A DNA stretch of 43,055 bases from Eubacterium sp. GTDB lineage: Bacteria > Bacillota > Clostridia > Lachnospirales > Lachnospiraceae. Below are positions 34,519 through 40,983 of the stretch, piece by piece. The notes under the pieces are model-generated. The model saw only the letters and a program-made list of their open reading frames with translations, was not told the origin of the DNA and did not search any database. The translations under genes and the position numbers were made by a program. Every line of letters begins with the position of its first letter. Within the stretch, counting starts at the first letter, position 1. The stretch spans positions 1 through 43,055 of the forward strand of contig JAAVZE010000134.1 of NCBI GenBank assembly GCA_022791495.1, in the 5' to 3' direction.

Positions 34519-34707
34519 TTACCGTTCCAACGATTTCTCAATCTTCCACTTCTGCCCTTTTAAATCATTCTGTTTTTCATACAGATTATTGCGCTCTTTA
34601 CAAAGCTCTTTTATACGCTCCAACTGCGCCCGCACTCCCTCCCGGCAATCCGGCTCTATCCTTTTGTATTCCCCGGTCAGACTGCGGATTGTATTGTTAT
34701 TTCTCCT
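34519..34707 (-). pseudogene. C-terminal remnant of an unidentified coiled-coil protein
   Basis: An open stretch of 62 codons ends at TAA 34519. It encodes a charged, helical segment with RAQLERIKELCKERNNLYEK, then QNDLKGQKWKIEKSLER. No proper start codon or ribosome site is visible, and the frame is closed upstream by a stop at 34708. This looks like the tail of a mobilization or recombinase-type protein left after deletion. Identity not established. Confidence 0.45.
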
Positions 34708-34833
34708 TTATCTGCTCTGACGAGCGAGAAAAAGGCGGTACCGTCAAGACAATCCGTTTTAAACACCAATTTCGGAAAGAGCTGCGAGAAATACCGATAG
34801 GGCTAATCTTGGATAAAACCAGGAATGAAAAAG

Positions 34834-34862
34834 TTGCGATGCGGACTGCTCCATGGTATAAT
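34834..34862 (+). promoter_or_regulatory. Possible promoter ahead of the RibD_C remnant
   Basis: TTGCGA (34834-34839), 17 bases, TATAAT (34857-34862), the latter in a TGGTATAAT context. It lies 12 bases from the first available GTG start. It may be fortuitous, given that the gene is truncated. Confidence 0.35.
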
Positions 34863-34874
34863 TAATTTATATCC

Positions 34875-35183
34875 GTGGGGCTGACGACGATTCGGTTGCC
34901 ACAAGAACTGTTGACTAAACTGAAAAGAGAGTATGGGTGCGAGAGAATTACAGTTCAGACAGGCGGAACGCTCAATGCGCTCTTTTTGCGAGCAGGGTTG
35001 CTTGACTATGTGGATATTGTTGTTGCGCCTGTTTTGATTGGCGGAAAGGAAACATCTTCACTGATAGATGGAGCGTCTTTTACAGATGAAATCGAGTTGG
35101 ACAAACTGGGCATATTGGAATTACAAAGTTGTGAAACTTTAGCCCACTCTTATCTGCGGTTGAAATATAATATTATTCGCTAA
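34875..35183 (+). pseudogene. Truncated RibD C-terminal (dihydrofolate-reductase-like) domain
   Basis: 102 codons whose central segment ITVQTGGTLNALFLRAGLLD and VVAPVLIGGKETSSLIDG match the second half of the RibD_C/DHFR-like reductase fold. The NADPH-binding first half is absent, so it cannot work as a reductase alone. It starts with GTG and has no clear ribosome site. It differs strongly from the same region in ribD at 31623-32738 and so is not a recent copy. It is probably the scar of a decayed accessory gene beside the integrated element. Confidence 0.65.
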
Positions 35184-35297
35184 CATTCCATTCATTGGGG
35201 AGTTACATAGAGCGATAAATCGGGATTTGAAGGTAAATCACTCAAACTTTCCCTATTTTTAGGGCTTTATCGTGCCTAAAACCTTATATTATATATC

Positions 35298-35342
35298 GTT
35301 TTCCCTTATTTTTGCCCTCACTGGGTATTTACAAGGGAAAAC
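35298..35342. other. Hairpin at the integrase end, probable attachment-site region
   Basis: GTTTTCCCTT (35298-35307) and AAGGGAAAAC (35333-35342) form a perfect 10-bp inverted repeat 14 bases beyond the integrase stop. Integrases of this type usually end next to one attachment site, so attL is expected within 35184-35355. AAGGGAAAAC recurs at 42755-42764. The hairpin could equally be the integrase terminator. No gene is seen in 35184-35355. Confidence 0.4.
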
Positions 35343-35355
35343 TTTTTGCAAACTA

Positions 35356-36651
35356 TCAATCACTGCCCACTACCTTATCAAGAAGTTTAGCAGAATTACG
35401 CTTTGCCTCCCTGTCGGCATGGGCATATACATTCATGGTAATGCTGATGTCAGAGTGCCCTAAGAGTTCCTGCACATCTTTCGGCTGTGCCCCATTAGCA
35501 AGCAGATTTGACGTATAGGTGTGCCTTAGTGTATGGAAATGGAAGTTTTCAAAGCCCGGAATCCGTTCTTTTATCGTCCGGCAGACAATTCCTATTGTGC
35601 TTGGGGATTCGTATGCCCCATCCGGTCTTAGGCATACAAGGGAAATTTCTGTGTAATCTTCGGGTATCTCTGCTGTTCCGTCTAAATGATACAGTTCATA
35701 GTGTACCCTGTTTTTTTCTGTCACTTCCCTATAATAATTCAGATGGTAAAGCTGTCCGCACTGCAAACGCTGCCGGTGCTGTTCCTTTTTAGCCTTTTTC
35801 AAAATCCTAGTCAGCGTATCGCCAAAGTCTACGGTTCTCACCTTTTTCCGCTTTGTCGGTCCAATCTCCATTTTGTGCCTTGCACCATTGTAACGGACAC
35901 TCCTTCGTACCGTAAGGCACTGTTCGTCAAGGTTGATGTCCTGCCATGCCAGCCCGCAGACCTCACCAAGCCTCAGACCTGTGAAATAGGCTATCTGCAT
36001 TGGCAGGACAGCAGGCTTATTCTTTTGTTCCAGATAAGCCATCAGTTCCTGATACTGCCGGAATGTCAGTGGCGTGGTTTTAACATCTTCGTTTTCCCCG
36101 TCTGTGAATAAGTCAGCATTTTCAGATTTTTTCCTTAACACCACATACTGCATTGGATTAAACGTAATATACTTTTTGGGAAATACCGCAAACCGGAATG
36201 CCTGCTGTAATACAGCCGAAAAAGAATGAATATAATCTTTGCTGTACCCTTTTGAGGTAAATCCCCCGACTGTGCCTCCGAATGTAAGTATGTCCAAAAA
36301 CTGCTGTAAATGCTCGGATGTGACTGATTTCAGTTTACGGTCACTGATGGGGTGCTGTTTGATTCTGCCTATAGTCAGCAGATAATTTTCAACAGTTCCG
36401 TTACTCAATGTCCCCGTTTTCAGTTCTTCGTCTGCCCAGACGTCAAGAAGTTTTCCCAAAGTGATATTCTCCGTCTTTGCCACAAACTTCTTTTCCTCGT
36501 AATCCTCCATTGCCTTGCGGAGCATTTTCTCCGTTTCGCTTTTGCTCTCTGTGCCTGCATACTCCTTCTGCACCAGATTCCCGCTTTCGTTCTCCACATA
36601 AAAGCGGTAGTACCATTTCTTTCCTTTTTTCCTTACAGAACCTTTTGCCAT
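35356..36651 (-). CDS. int: Tyrosine recombinase (Tn916-type integrase)
   Basis: 431 residues with three parts. An N-terminal arm-binding domain (1-60) has AKGSVRKKGKKWYYRFYVEN. A SAM-like core-binding domain spans about 63-175. The catalytic domain is from about 190, with R227 in TGLRLGE, H373 and R376 in HTLRH, H399 in LLGHS and the nucleophile Y409 in NVYAH. All active residues are present. It integrates and, with the excisionase at 37773, excises the element. AGGAAAGGAG precedes ATG at 36651. A long insertion at about 285-345 is usual for this group. Confidence 0.95.
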   Translation of the reverse strand: MAKGSVRKKGKKWYYRFYVENESGNLVQKEYAGTESKSETEKMLRKAMEDYEEKKFVAKTENITLGKLLDVWADEELKTGTLSNGTVENYLLTIGRIKQHPISDRKLKSVTSEHLQQFLDILTFGGTVGGFTSKGYSKDYIHSFSAVLQQAFRFAVFPKKYITFNPMQYVVLRKKSENADLFTDGENEDVKTTPLTFRQYQELMAYLEQKNKPAVLPMQIAYFTGLRLGEVCGLAWQDINLDEQCLTVRRSVRYNGARHKMEIGPTKRKKVRTVDFGDTLTRILKKAKKEQHRQRLQCGQLYHLNYYREVTEKNRVHYELYHLDGTAEIPEDYTEISLVCLRPDGAYESPSTIGIVCRTIKERIPGFENFHFHTLRHTYTSNLLANGAQPKDVQELLGHSDISITMNVYAHADREAKRNSAKLLDKVVGSD

Positions 36652-36876
36652 AATAAAAATCTCCTTTCCTGACCGGCAATCGGAACTGATAAGATATGCG
36701 TGTTAGCATTGAGCCATGCACATGAAAGATGGATTTGGCTGTTGTGTGCTTGCACACAGAAAGACAAATCTTATCTTTCTTGTATTTGGCGATAGCCACG
36801 ACCGAGTGACGCCAGTCACGAGGTACTTGGTTCAAATGCCGTTGCGTGTAGGCATATCAAAACTCCGGTTGCCCCG
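36652..36876 (-). other. 225-base gap with an extended stem-loop
   Basis: Nested inverted repeats at 36724-36779: GAAAGAT/ATCTTTC outside, GATTTG/CAAATC in the middle and TGTGTGC/GCACACA with a two-base loop inside. No U-tract. It lies between the XRE gene and int and may control int expression or bind Int or Xis. No gene is supported in the rest of the gap. Confidence 0.45.
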
Positions 36877-37491
36877 TTACATGGAATGGTCACTCAGCAG
36901 ATTTTTCAGCCTTGTTTTCGCAAGTTCCGGCTCTTTGGCATAAACCCTTACAATGTCACTGATTTCACTCGTGCTGTTGATGAAACGCATAATCTCCCGC
37001 AGGAACATGACATTATTAAACTCCTGCTCGGATTCAAAGCCCATGACTTTTGACATGGCCTCATTGAAATCCCCACTTTTTCCATACTCCTTCAACGCAT
37101 GGGAAAGGGACTGGTTGAACATGCGGTACTCATAAAGGAACAAAAGCAGCAAATCTTTGGAAAAATCGCTTTCCCCCTCTGCCATGTCAAGTGGGAAATC
37201 GCCCATAATCCGGCTCATGGCATATTCAATTTTAAAATCCCTGCTGTCCGCCATATCTGCACCCATATCCTCTGTTTCGCCCCGCAGCCATGCCGCAGAA
37301 ACGTGAAGTGCCTCCGCCAGTCCCTCGACAATGAGTTTCTTGGTGTTGTCAATGCTCCCATTCTCGTATCTCTGGATGGTGGTCTTGTTTACGTCCATCT
37401 GCCCTGCTACATACTGGAGGGGAAGTTTCAGCGACTTGCGGCGTTGTTTCGCCCGTTCACCGATAGTCCTGCGAAGTTCTTTTTTCTCCAT
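36877..37491 (-). CDS. XRE family repressor of the mobile element
   Basis: 204 residues from ATG at 37491, with GGGAGG upstream; a longer frame to 37755 crosses the promoter region and is rejected. A helix-turn-helix lies at about residues 8-65 (LRRTIGERAKQRRKSLKLPL, then QYVAGQMDVNKTTIQRYENG). The C-terminal 130 residues are helical and unrecognised. It resembles ICE/phage repressors that hold int and xis silent. Two perfect palindromes in the divergent promoter region are likely its operators. Confidence 0.85.
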   Translation of the reverse strand: MEKKELRRTIGERAKQRRKSLKLPLQYVAGQMDVNKTTIQRYENGSIDNTKKLIVEGLAEALHVSAAWLRGETEDMGADMADSRDFKIEYAMSRIMGDFPLDMAEGESDFSKDLLLLFLYEYRMFNQSLSHALKEYGKSGDFNEAMSKVMGFESEQEFNNVMFLREIMRFINSTSEISDIVRVYAKEPELAKTRLKNLLSDHSM

Positions 37492-37568
37492 CGTGGCCTC
37501 CCTGTACTGTGTTCCCCCCTGCCTATTATAAGCTGTTAAAGGGGAATGTATTTCTTTGCTACAAGTCC

Positions 37569-37682
37569 ATAATAACACATAAAAACATATATTGCAATAT
37601 GCAAAATAGAAACAACCGCAAAAAGACTTGACAAATAAATCATGGCAGTATATCATGTATTTTATGGTGTTGCAAAATGCAA
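37569..37682. promoter_or_regulatory. Divergent XRE/xis control region with two identical-type operators
   Basis: Two perfect palindromes TTGCA-N3-TGCAA lie at 37592-37604 and 37670-37682. Leftward promoter for the repressor: TTGCAA (37592-37597), 17 bases, TATTAT (37569-37574), so the first operator contains the -35. Rightward promoter for xis: TTGACA (37628-37633), 17 bases, TATCAT (37651-37656), with the second operator just past the start site. The layout implies that the XRE protein represses both itself and excision. Confidence 0.75.
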
Positions 37683-37716
37683 TATCAAAAAAACAACAAG
37701 AAAGGGGGAAACGGAT

Positions 37717-37797
37717 ATGAACAGCAAAGCAAACAGAATAGAAACGGATTATCAAAAGAAATGGGGGATTTTATGGCAGAGGTTAAAATTGGAATGA
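37717..37797 (+). CDS. Possible 26-residue leader peptide overlapping xis
   Basis: ATG at 37717 follows AAAGGGGGAAA and opens a 26-codon frame rich in Lys and Trp (ending WGILWQRLKLE). It ends at TGA 37795-37797, which overlaps an in-frame ATG of the excisionase gene as ATGA. It could couple translation to the excisionase or be incidental. No known family. Confidence 0.35.
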   Translation: MNSKANRIETDYQKKWGILWQRLKLE

Positions 37798-37991
37798 CGA
37801 TAGAAGAAGCGTCCGAGTATACGGGCATCGGCAGGAACACCATGCGGAAACTGGTGGAATGGGAGAAAATCCCGGTGCTGCGGATTGGACGGAAGGCAAT
37901 CATACGCAGGGATGTGCTGGAGAGGTTTATGGCAGCCAATGAGGGAAAAGACCTGCGGAACCGTCCGGACGTGAAAACTGTCCGGACATAG
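37773..37991 (+). CDS. xis: Excisionase / helix-turn-helix DNA-binding protein
   Basis: 72 residues from ATG at 37773, with GGGGGA just upstream; in-frame starts further up lack ribosome sites. The MerR-like winged helix has TIEEASEYTGIGRNTMRKLV, then KIPVLRIGRKAIIRRDVLER, the Tn916 Xis-type pattern in size and spelling. It bends DNA near the ends to favour excision by Int. It is transcribed away from the repressor. Confidence 0.85.
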   Translation: MAEVKIGMTIEEASEYTGIGRNTMRKLVEWEKIPVLRIGRKAIIRRDVLERFMAANEGKDLRNRPDVKTVRT

Positions 37992-38016
37992 TAAGAGGCA
38001 GCCATAACGGCTGCCC

Positions 38017-38094
38017 CCATTGGCAATCAGACCGAAGTCCTGATATACCTACACGCAAGATAAGTGTATCACAGACTCCGGTCTTTATCAATGG
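38017..38094. other. Nested stem-loop downstream of xis
   Basis: Matching arms occur in nested order: CCATT/AATGG at the outside (38018-38022 and 38090-38094), AGACCG/CGGTCT (38029-38034 and 38079-38084), AGTC/GACT, and TACAC-type pairs inside. A separate short hairpin, GGCAGCC/GGCTGCC, precedes it at 37997-38015. It may end the xis transcript or be a DNA structure used in transfer or replication. Confidence 0.5.
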
Positions 38095-38130
38095 AGAACA
38101 GATTTTCGGCTGGGAATAACAGTGGGTGTA

Positions 38131-38275
38131 TGTAGATTTGATATAGGAACGGTGTAGTTTCCGTCAATTATGATGTAGTTTTGGTGTAGGAATGATGTAG
38201 AAAGATACAGTTTTTTCTACACTGTTCCTACACCATTCCTACATCATTTTGTGAAAATCCTACACCAAAACTACA
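38131..38275. repeat. Mirror-symmetric array of TGTAG boxes on an 11-bp grid
   Basis: Five TGTAG boxes on the plus strand start at 38131, 38153, 38174, 38185 and 38196. Five inverted boxes (CTACA) start at 38217, 38228, 38239, 38260 and 38271. Spacings are 11 or 21-22 bp, one or two helical turns. The array has a common axis at about 38208.5, and four of the pairs are exactly symmetric about it. A degenerate TATAG at 38142 partners the last box. The consensus unit is RTGTAG plus four or five bases. This looks like a cooperative binding platform for a protein dimer or multimer. Confidence 0.8.
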
Positions 38276-38324
38276 CCATAAAGAAAATATCCGAGCGAAA
38301 CGGTGCTGTCACTTTTAACAGTTT

Positions 38325-38464
38325 TGCCCGCACATTTGCTTGCACTTTTTCTTTTGATGCCTGCACTTTTGGGGATTTTGCCCGCACCACTGTCTGCACC
38401 GCTTTTTCTACGGAAAATGAAGTGCCTGCACCTATGCCAGCACTTTTTGCGGTTTTGCCTGCAC
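38325..38464 (+). repeat. Second phased array: eight TGCCYGCAC-like boxes
   Basis: Boxes close to TGCCTGCAC start at 38325, 38337, 38358, 38379, 38391, 38423, 38435 and 38456, all on the same strand. Intervals are 12, 21, 21, 12, 32, 12 and 21 bp, roughly one, two or three helical turns. The 32-bp step breaks the reading frame, so the repeats are not a repeated peptide. Many are followed by TTTT. Iteron-like; no replication protein gene is visible next to it. Confidence 0.7.
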
Positions 38465-38583
38465 TATGCTGTTGCTTTCTCTTTATCTGTATATTCCGCT
38501 ATGGAAAAATACAGGCATTAGGAAAAGGCTTGGCTTGCAGATAAAAAGGCAGGAAGTACAGGCAACGTGCAGGAGAAACAAAG

Positions 38584-38651
38584 CCCCCGCATTTTTGGCC
38601 TGCCAAAAATGCTAGGGGGTTATCATTATCGGCAGAGCCGAAATGATAACC
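38584..38651. other. Twin hairpin, candidate origin of transfer
   Basis: First hairpin: CCCCC plus GCATTTTTGG (38584-38598), a four-base loop, CCAAAAATGC then TA and GGGGG (to 38619). Second: GGTTATCATT (38618-38627) with AATGATAACC (38642-38651), enclosing TCGGC/GCCGA. The two share GG at 38618-38619, so they may be mutually exclusive at the base. It lies 125 bases ahead of the relaxase start, where MobV-type oriT sequences are usually found. Confidence 0.6.
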
Positions 38652-38775
38652 GCAGCCCGCCACGTTCCCATCAGCCGAAAGGGAAACCGAAAACTTGAAA
38701 TGATTGGTAAGGAAACCAGCCGGAACAGGAATAACGGATAAGAAAAGATTCCTCTCCGGCAGGAAGGAGGATGGG

Positions 38776-40380
38776 ATGGACGACGTATCATACAGCGCCC
38801 ACATCAGCAATGGGAAAAGTGCCATCAACAGCAAAGCGAAACTGTCCGGCGTGGCAAAACACAATCTGCGGAAATACCGTTCCAAAGAATATGACAGGGA
38901 AAACATTGCCTTGCTCTTTGGCAGTACAAATCTTCTGCGGGATGTGAAAAAAGTCTATAAGGACACATTTACAGAGGCACTACAGCAGTATAACCAAAAA
39001 CAGACAAGGGCTGACAGGCGGATTGACGATTATTTTGAACACGTCTCTGAAAAGAATCAGGATATGGCAGTGGAGATTATTTTCCAGTGCGGGGATAAGG
39101 ATTTTTGGGAATATATCTTTTCTGATACAGATAAGAAAAAAGGAAATAAAGAGAATATCTGCAAGGTGTACAATGCCCTGCTGGAACAGTTGCAAAAGGA
39201 AATGCCGGATTTTAAGGTGGCAAATGCGGTGGTTCACTTTGATGAAGCAAGCCCGCATATGCACGTCGTAGGCGTTCCGATAGGGCGAGGATTCAAGCGG
39301 GGGCTGGAAACAAAGGTGTCAAAACGCTCCGTTTTCACTCCCAAAACACTGGAAACTGTCTTGCAGGACAGTTTACGGGAAACCGCCAATATACAGATGC
39401 TTGTTTACTATGACGTGTTTGTAAAGAGCAAGCAGAAAGGCAAAAACCATGACCTGACGGTGGCGGAGTACAAGGTGCAGCAGGAAACAGAGCGTTTAGA
39501 AAAAATAGAAGCTGGTATTGATGAAAAAGAGGATTTGCTTTATGACGCATTTACCCGCCTTACGCATACAGAGAAAAAAGCTGCGGAGGCGGAAAACCGC
39601 TTATCCGGCACGCAAAGGGAGATTGCCGGGGCAGAGGATGCGTTGTCACAGATACGGGCGGAAGGCAGGGAAACGAAACAAAAGCTGATGGCAGAACAGG
39701 AAGAAATCAAGCAGGAAAACCAGTCCTTAAAAACAGACACGTTTATCCTTCGCTCTAAAAAAGAAATTCTTTTGAGTGATGTCAGCAAAGCAGAGAATGA
39801 GAAAAAACAAATACAAATGAAAAAAGAGGGGCTTTTAGAGGATATCAGTGTGTTAGACAGGGAGTTTGAAAAACGGCTGGATTTTATCAATGTGCTGGAT
39901 AAGCTCAAAGCAATCCTTTACAAACTGCTTTCCATGATTCCGCTGGTGAGGGAATTTGCAAGGCTGGTGGAGGAAAAGCGGAATATAAAAGCAGCTACCC
40001 CGTATGGCTATACCCCTCTCGGCAGGCTGTTGAAAGAGTACCGCACCCCTCTCCCACGATATGAAAGGTTTGTTATCTTCCCGGAGATTGCCTCGTGGCA
40101 GACGTCAAAAGGGGAGGTTGTTCCGGTGTATGAGGATTTCAACGGACGGGGAACGGATTACCGGCCGGCGGGATTTCGGAATGTGCAGACGGAACAGAAT
40201 ATAAGGGTTATAGATATTAAGGACGAGATTATACCGGAGAATCGGATATGCACACTGGAACAGGCAGAGGTGTATGTGAAGGCGGTGGAGAGTTTTATGG
40301 AGGAAATGAAACCGGAGGAAACAAGATATGACCGTTCTGTTTATCGGATAGATAAAGAGATAGATGAGTGGAGCAGGTAA
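38776..40380 (+). CDS. mobV: MobV-family relaxase (plasmid recombination/mobilization protein)
   Basis: 534 residues from ATG at 38776, which has AGGAGG upstream; an in-frame ATG 24 codons earlier lacks one. The metal-binding relaxase motif is HFDEASPHMH at 154-163. Upstream is a MobV N-terminal domain (ISNGKSAINSKAKLSGVAKH). A long coiled coil covers about 235-380, and a helical C-terminal domain follows. It would nick the element's oriT and lead a strand into a recipient, using a conjugation channel supplied in trans. No type IV secretion genes are in the window, so the element is mobilizable, not self-transmissible, as far as seen. Confidence 0.92.
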   Translation: MDDVSYSAHISNGKSAINSKAKLSGVAKHNLRKYRSKEYDRENIALLFGSTNLLRDVKKVYKDTFTEALQQYNQKQTRADRRIDDYFEHVSEKNQDMAVEIIFQCGDKDFWEYIFSDTDKKKGNKENICKVYNALLEQLQKEMPDFKVANAVVHFDEASPHMHVVGVPIGRGFKRGLETKVSKRSVFTPKTLETVLQDSLRETANIQMLVYYDVFVKSKQKGKNHDLTVAEYKVQQETERLEKIEAGIDEKEDLLYDAFTRLTHTEKKAAEAENRLSGTQREIAGAEDALSQIRAEGRETKQKLMAEQEEIKQENQSLKTDTFILRSKKEILLSDVSKAENEKKQIQMKKEGLLEDISVLDREFEKRLDFINVLDKLKAILYKLLSMIPLVREFARLVEEKRNIKAATPYGYTPLGRLLKEYRTPLPRYERFVIFPEIASWQTSKGEVVPVYEDFNGRGTDYRPAGFRNVQTEQNIRVIDIKDEIIPENRICTLEQAEVYVKAVESFMEEMKPEETRYDRSVYRIDKEIDEWSR

Positions 40381-40456
40381 AGGAATAGCTCTGTTGGCAG
40401 ATAATGGTTGTTGGTAGATAGGCATGGTAAAATATCATATTTTTTTAAATAATGTC

Positions 40457-40509
40457 TTGATATTATGTGTACAATGTGTTATCTTAATCTTAGTGTACAG
40501 TATGTTATC
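40457..40509 (+). promoter_or_regulatory. Promoter and direct-repeat operators of the BlaI-like operon
   Basis: TTGATA (40457-40462), 17 bases, TATCTT (40480-40485). A 16-base direct repeat, TGTACAATGTGTTATC (40468-40483) and TGTACAGTATGTTATC (40494-40509), lies 26 bp apart: the first copy over the spacer and -10, the second at about +5. TGTACA cores resemble BlaI/MecI sites (TACAnnTGTA) only in part. The gap 40381-40524 contains no gene. Confidence 0.6.
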
Positions 40510-40602
40510 ATAAAAAGATAAGGAATGCTTTACCGTCAAGAACCTCAGTATATAACCATGGTTAAATTAGGAACTTATTCAATGAAAGGGGAGGTAGATA
40601 TT

Positions 40603-40983
40603 TTGCAACAGGTTTCAGATTATGAATTAGAACTGTTAAAAATTATATGGGCAGGTAATGGCAATCAGGCAATGTATGCAGAAATCGTGGAGGCTTTAGA
40701 AAAAAAAGGACTGTCATGGACAAAAAATACGATTATTACACTGCTCTCGAGATTGGTGAGTAAAGGTTTCTTAAGCGTGCAAAAAATTGGTCGCAGGAAT
40801 CAATACATAGCAATCATATCAGAAGAACGGTACAAAGAGGTGCAGACGCAAAGCCTGCTTGACAGGGTTTATGAGGGAGATGCTAAAGGACTTGTTTGTA
40901 CCTTGATTCAGGGAGCATTGCTTTCACCAGAAGAATATGAAGAATTAAAAATGTATTGGAAGGAGGGAAAAGATAGAAAATGA
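40603..40983 (+). CDS. BlaI/MecI family repressor
   Basis: 126 residues from TTG at 40603, preceded by GGGGAGG with a 7-base spacing. In-frame ATGs upstream would add residues foreign to the family. A winged helix covers residues 1-75 (QQVSDYELELLKIIWAGNGN, then ALEKKGLSWTKNTIITLLSR and GFLSVQKIGRRNQYIAII). The C-terminal dimerisation helices follow. BlaI proteins repress until cleaved or inactivated by a BlaR1-type protease, which is encoded next with an ATGA overlap. Confidence 0.88.
   Translation: MQQVSDYELELLKIIWAGNGNQAMYAEIVEALEKKGLSWTKNTIITLLSRLVSKGFLSVQKIGRRNQYIAIISEERYKEVQTQSLLDRVYEGDAKGLVCTLIQGALLSPEEYEELKMYWKEGKDRK

Noticed and set aside
34500-34865. Plus-strand open frame of 121 codons
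   Set aside because: Its first part is antisense to the coiled-coil remnant, with Ser/Pro/Cys-rich composition and no ribosome site. The last 40 codons (VKTIRFKHQFRKELREIPIG) look more protein-like, but I cannot identify them.
31845-35183. The RibD_C remnant as a recent duplicate of ribD
   Set aside because: The remnant's conserved segment differs clearly from the matching part of ribD and lies on the opposite strand, so a common recent origin is not supported.
36443-36835. Minus-strand 130-codon frame overlapping the start of int
   Set aside because: It overlaps the integrase coding region in another frame, is very Arg/Lys/Gly-rich and has no family resemblance.
37492-37755. N-terminal extension of the XRE repressor
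   Set aside because: The extra 88 codons are Cys/Phe/Tyr-rich and run across the divergent promoters and operators. ATG at 37491 has a proper ribosome site.
38131-38464. CRISPR array
   Set aside because: The repeats are only 5-9 bp, are spaced by 11-32 bp and in the first array occur in both orientations. No cas genes are present.
38251-38544. Plus-strand open frame of 97 codons between xis and mobV
   Set aside because: It begins inside the TGTAG array and has no ribosome site. Its Phe/Cys/Thr repeats simply reflect the phased DNA boxes, one spacing of which breaks the frame.
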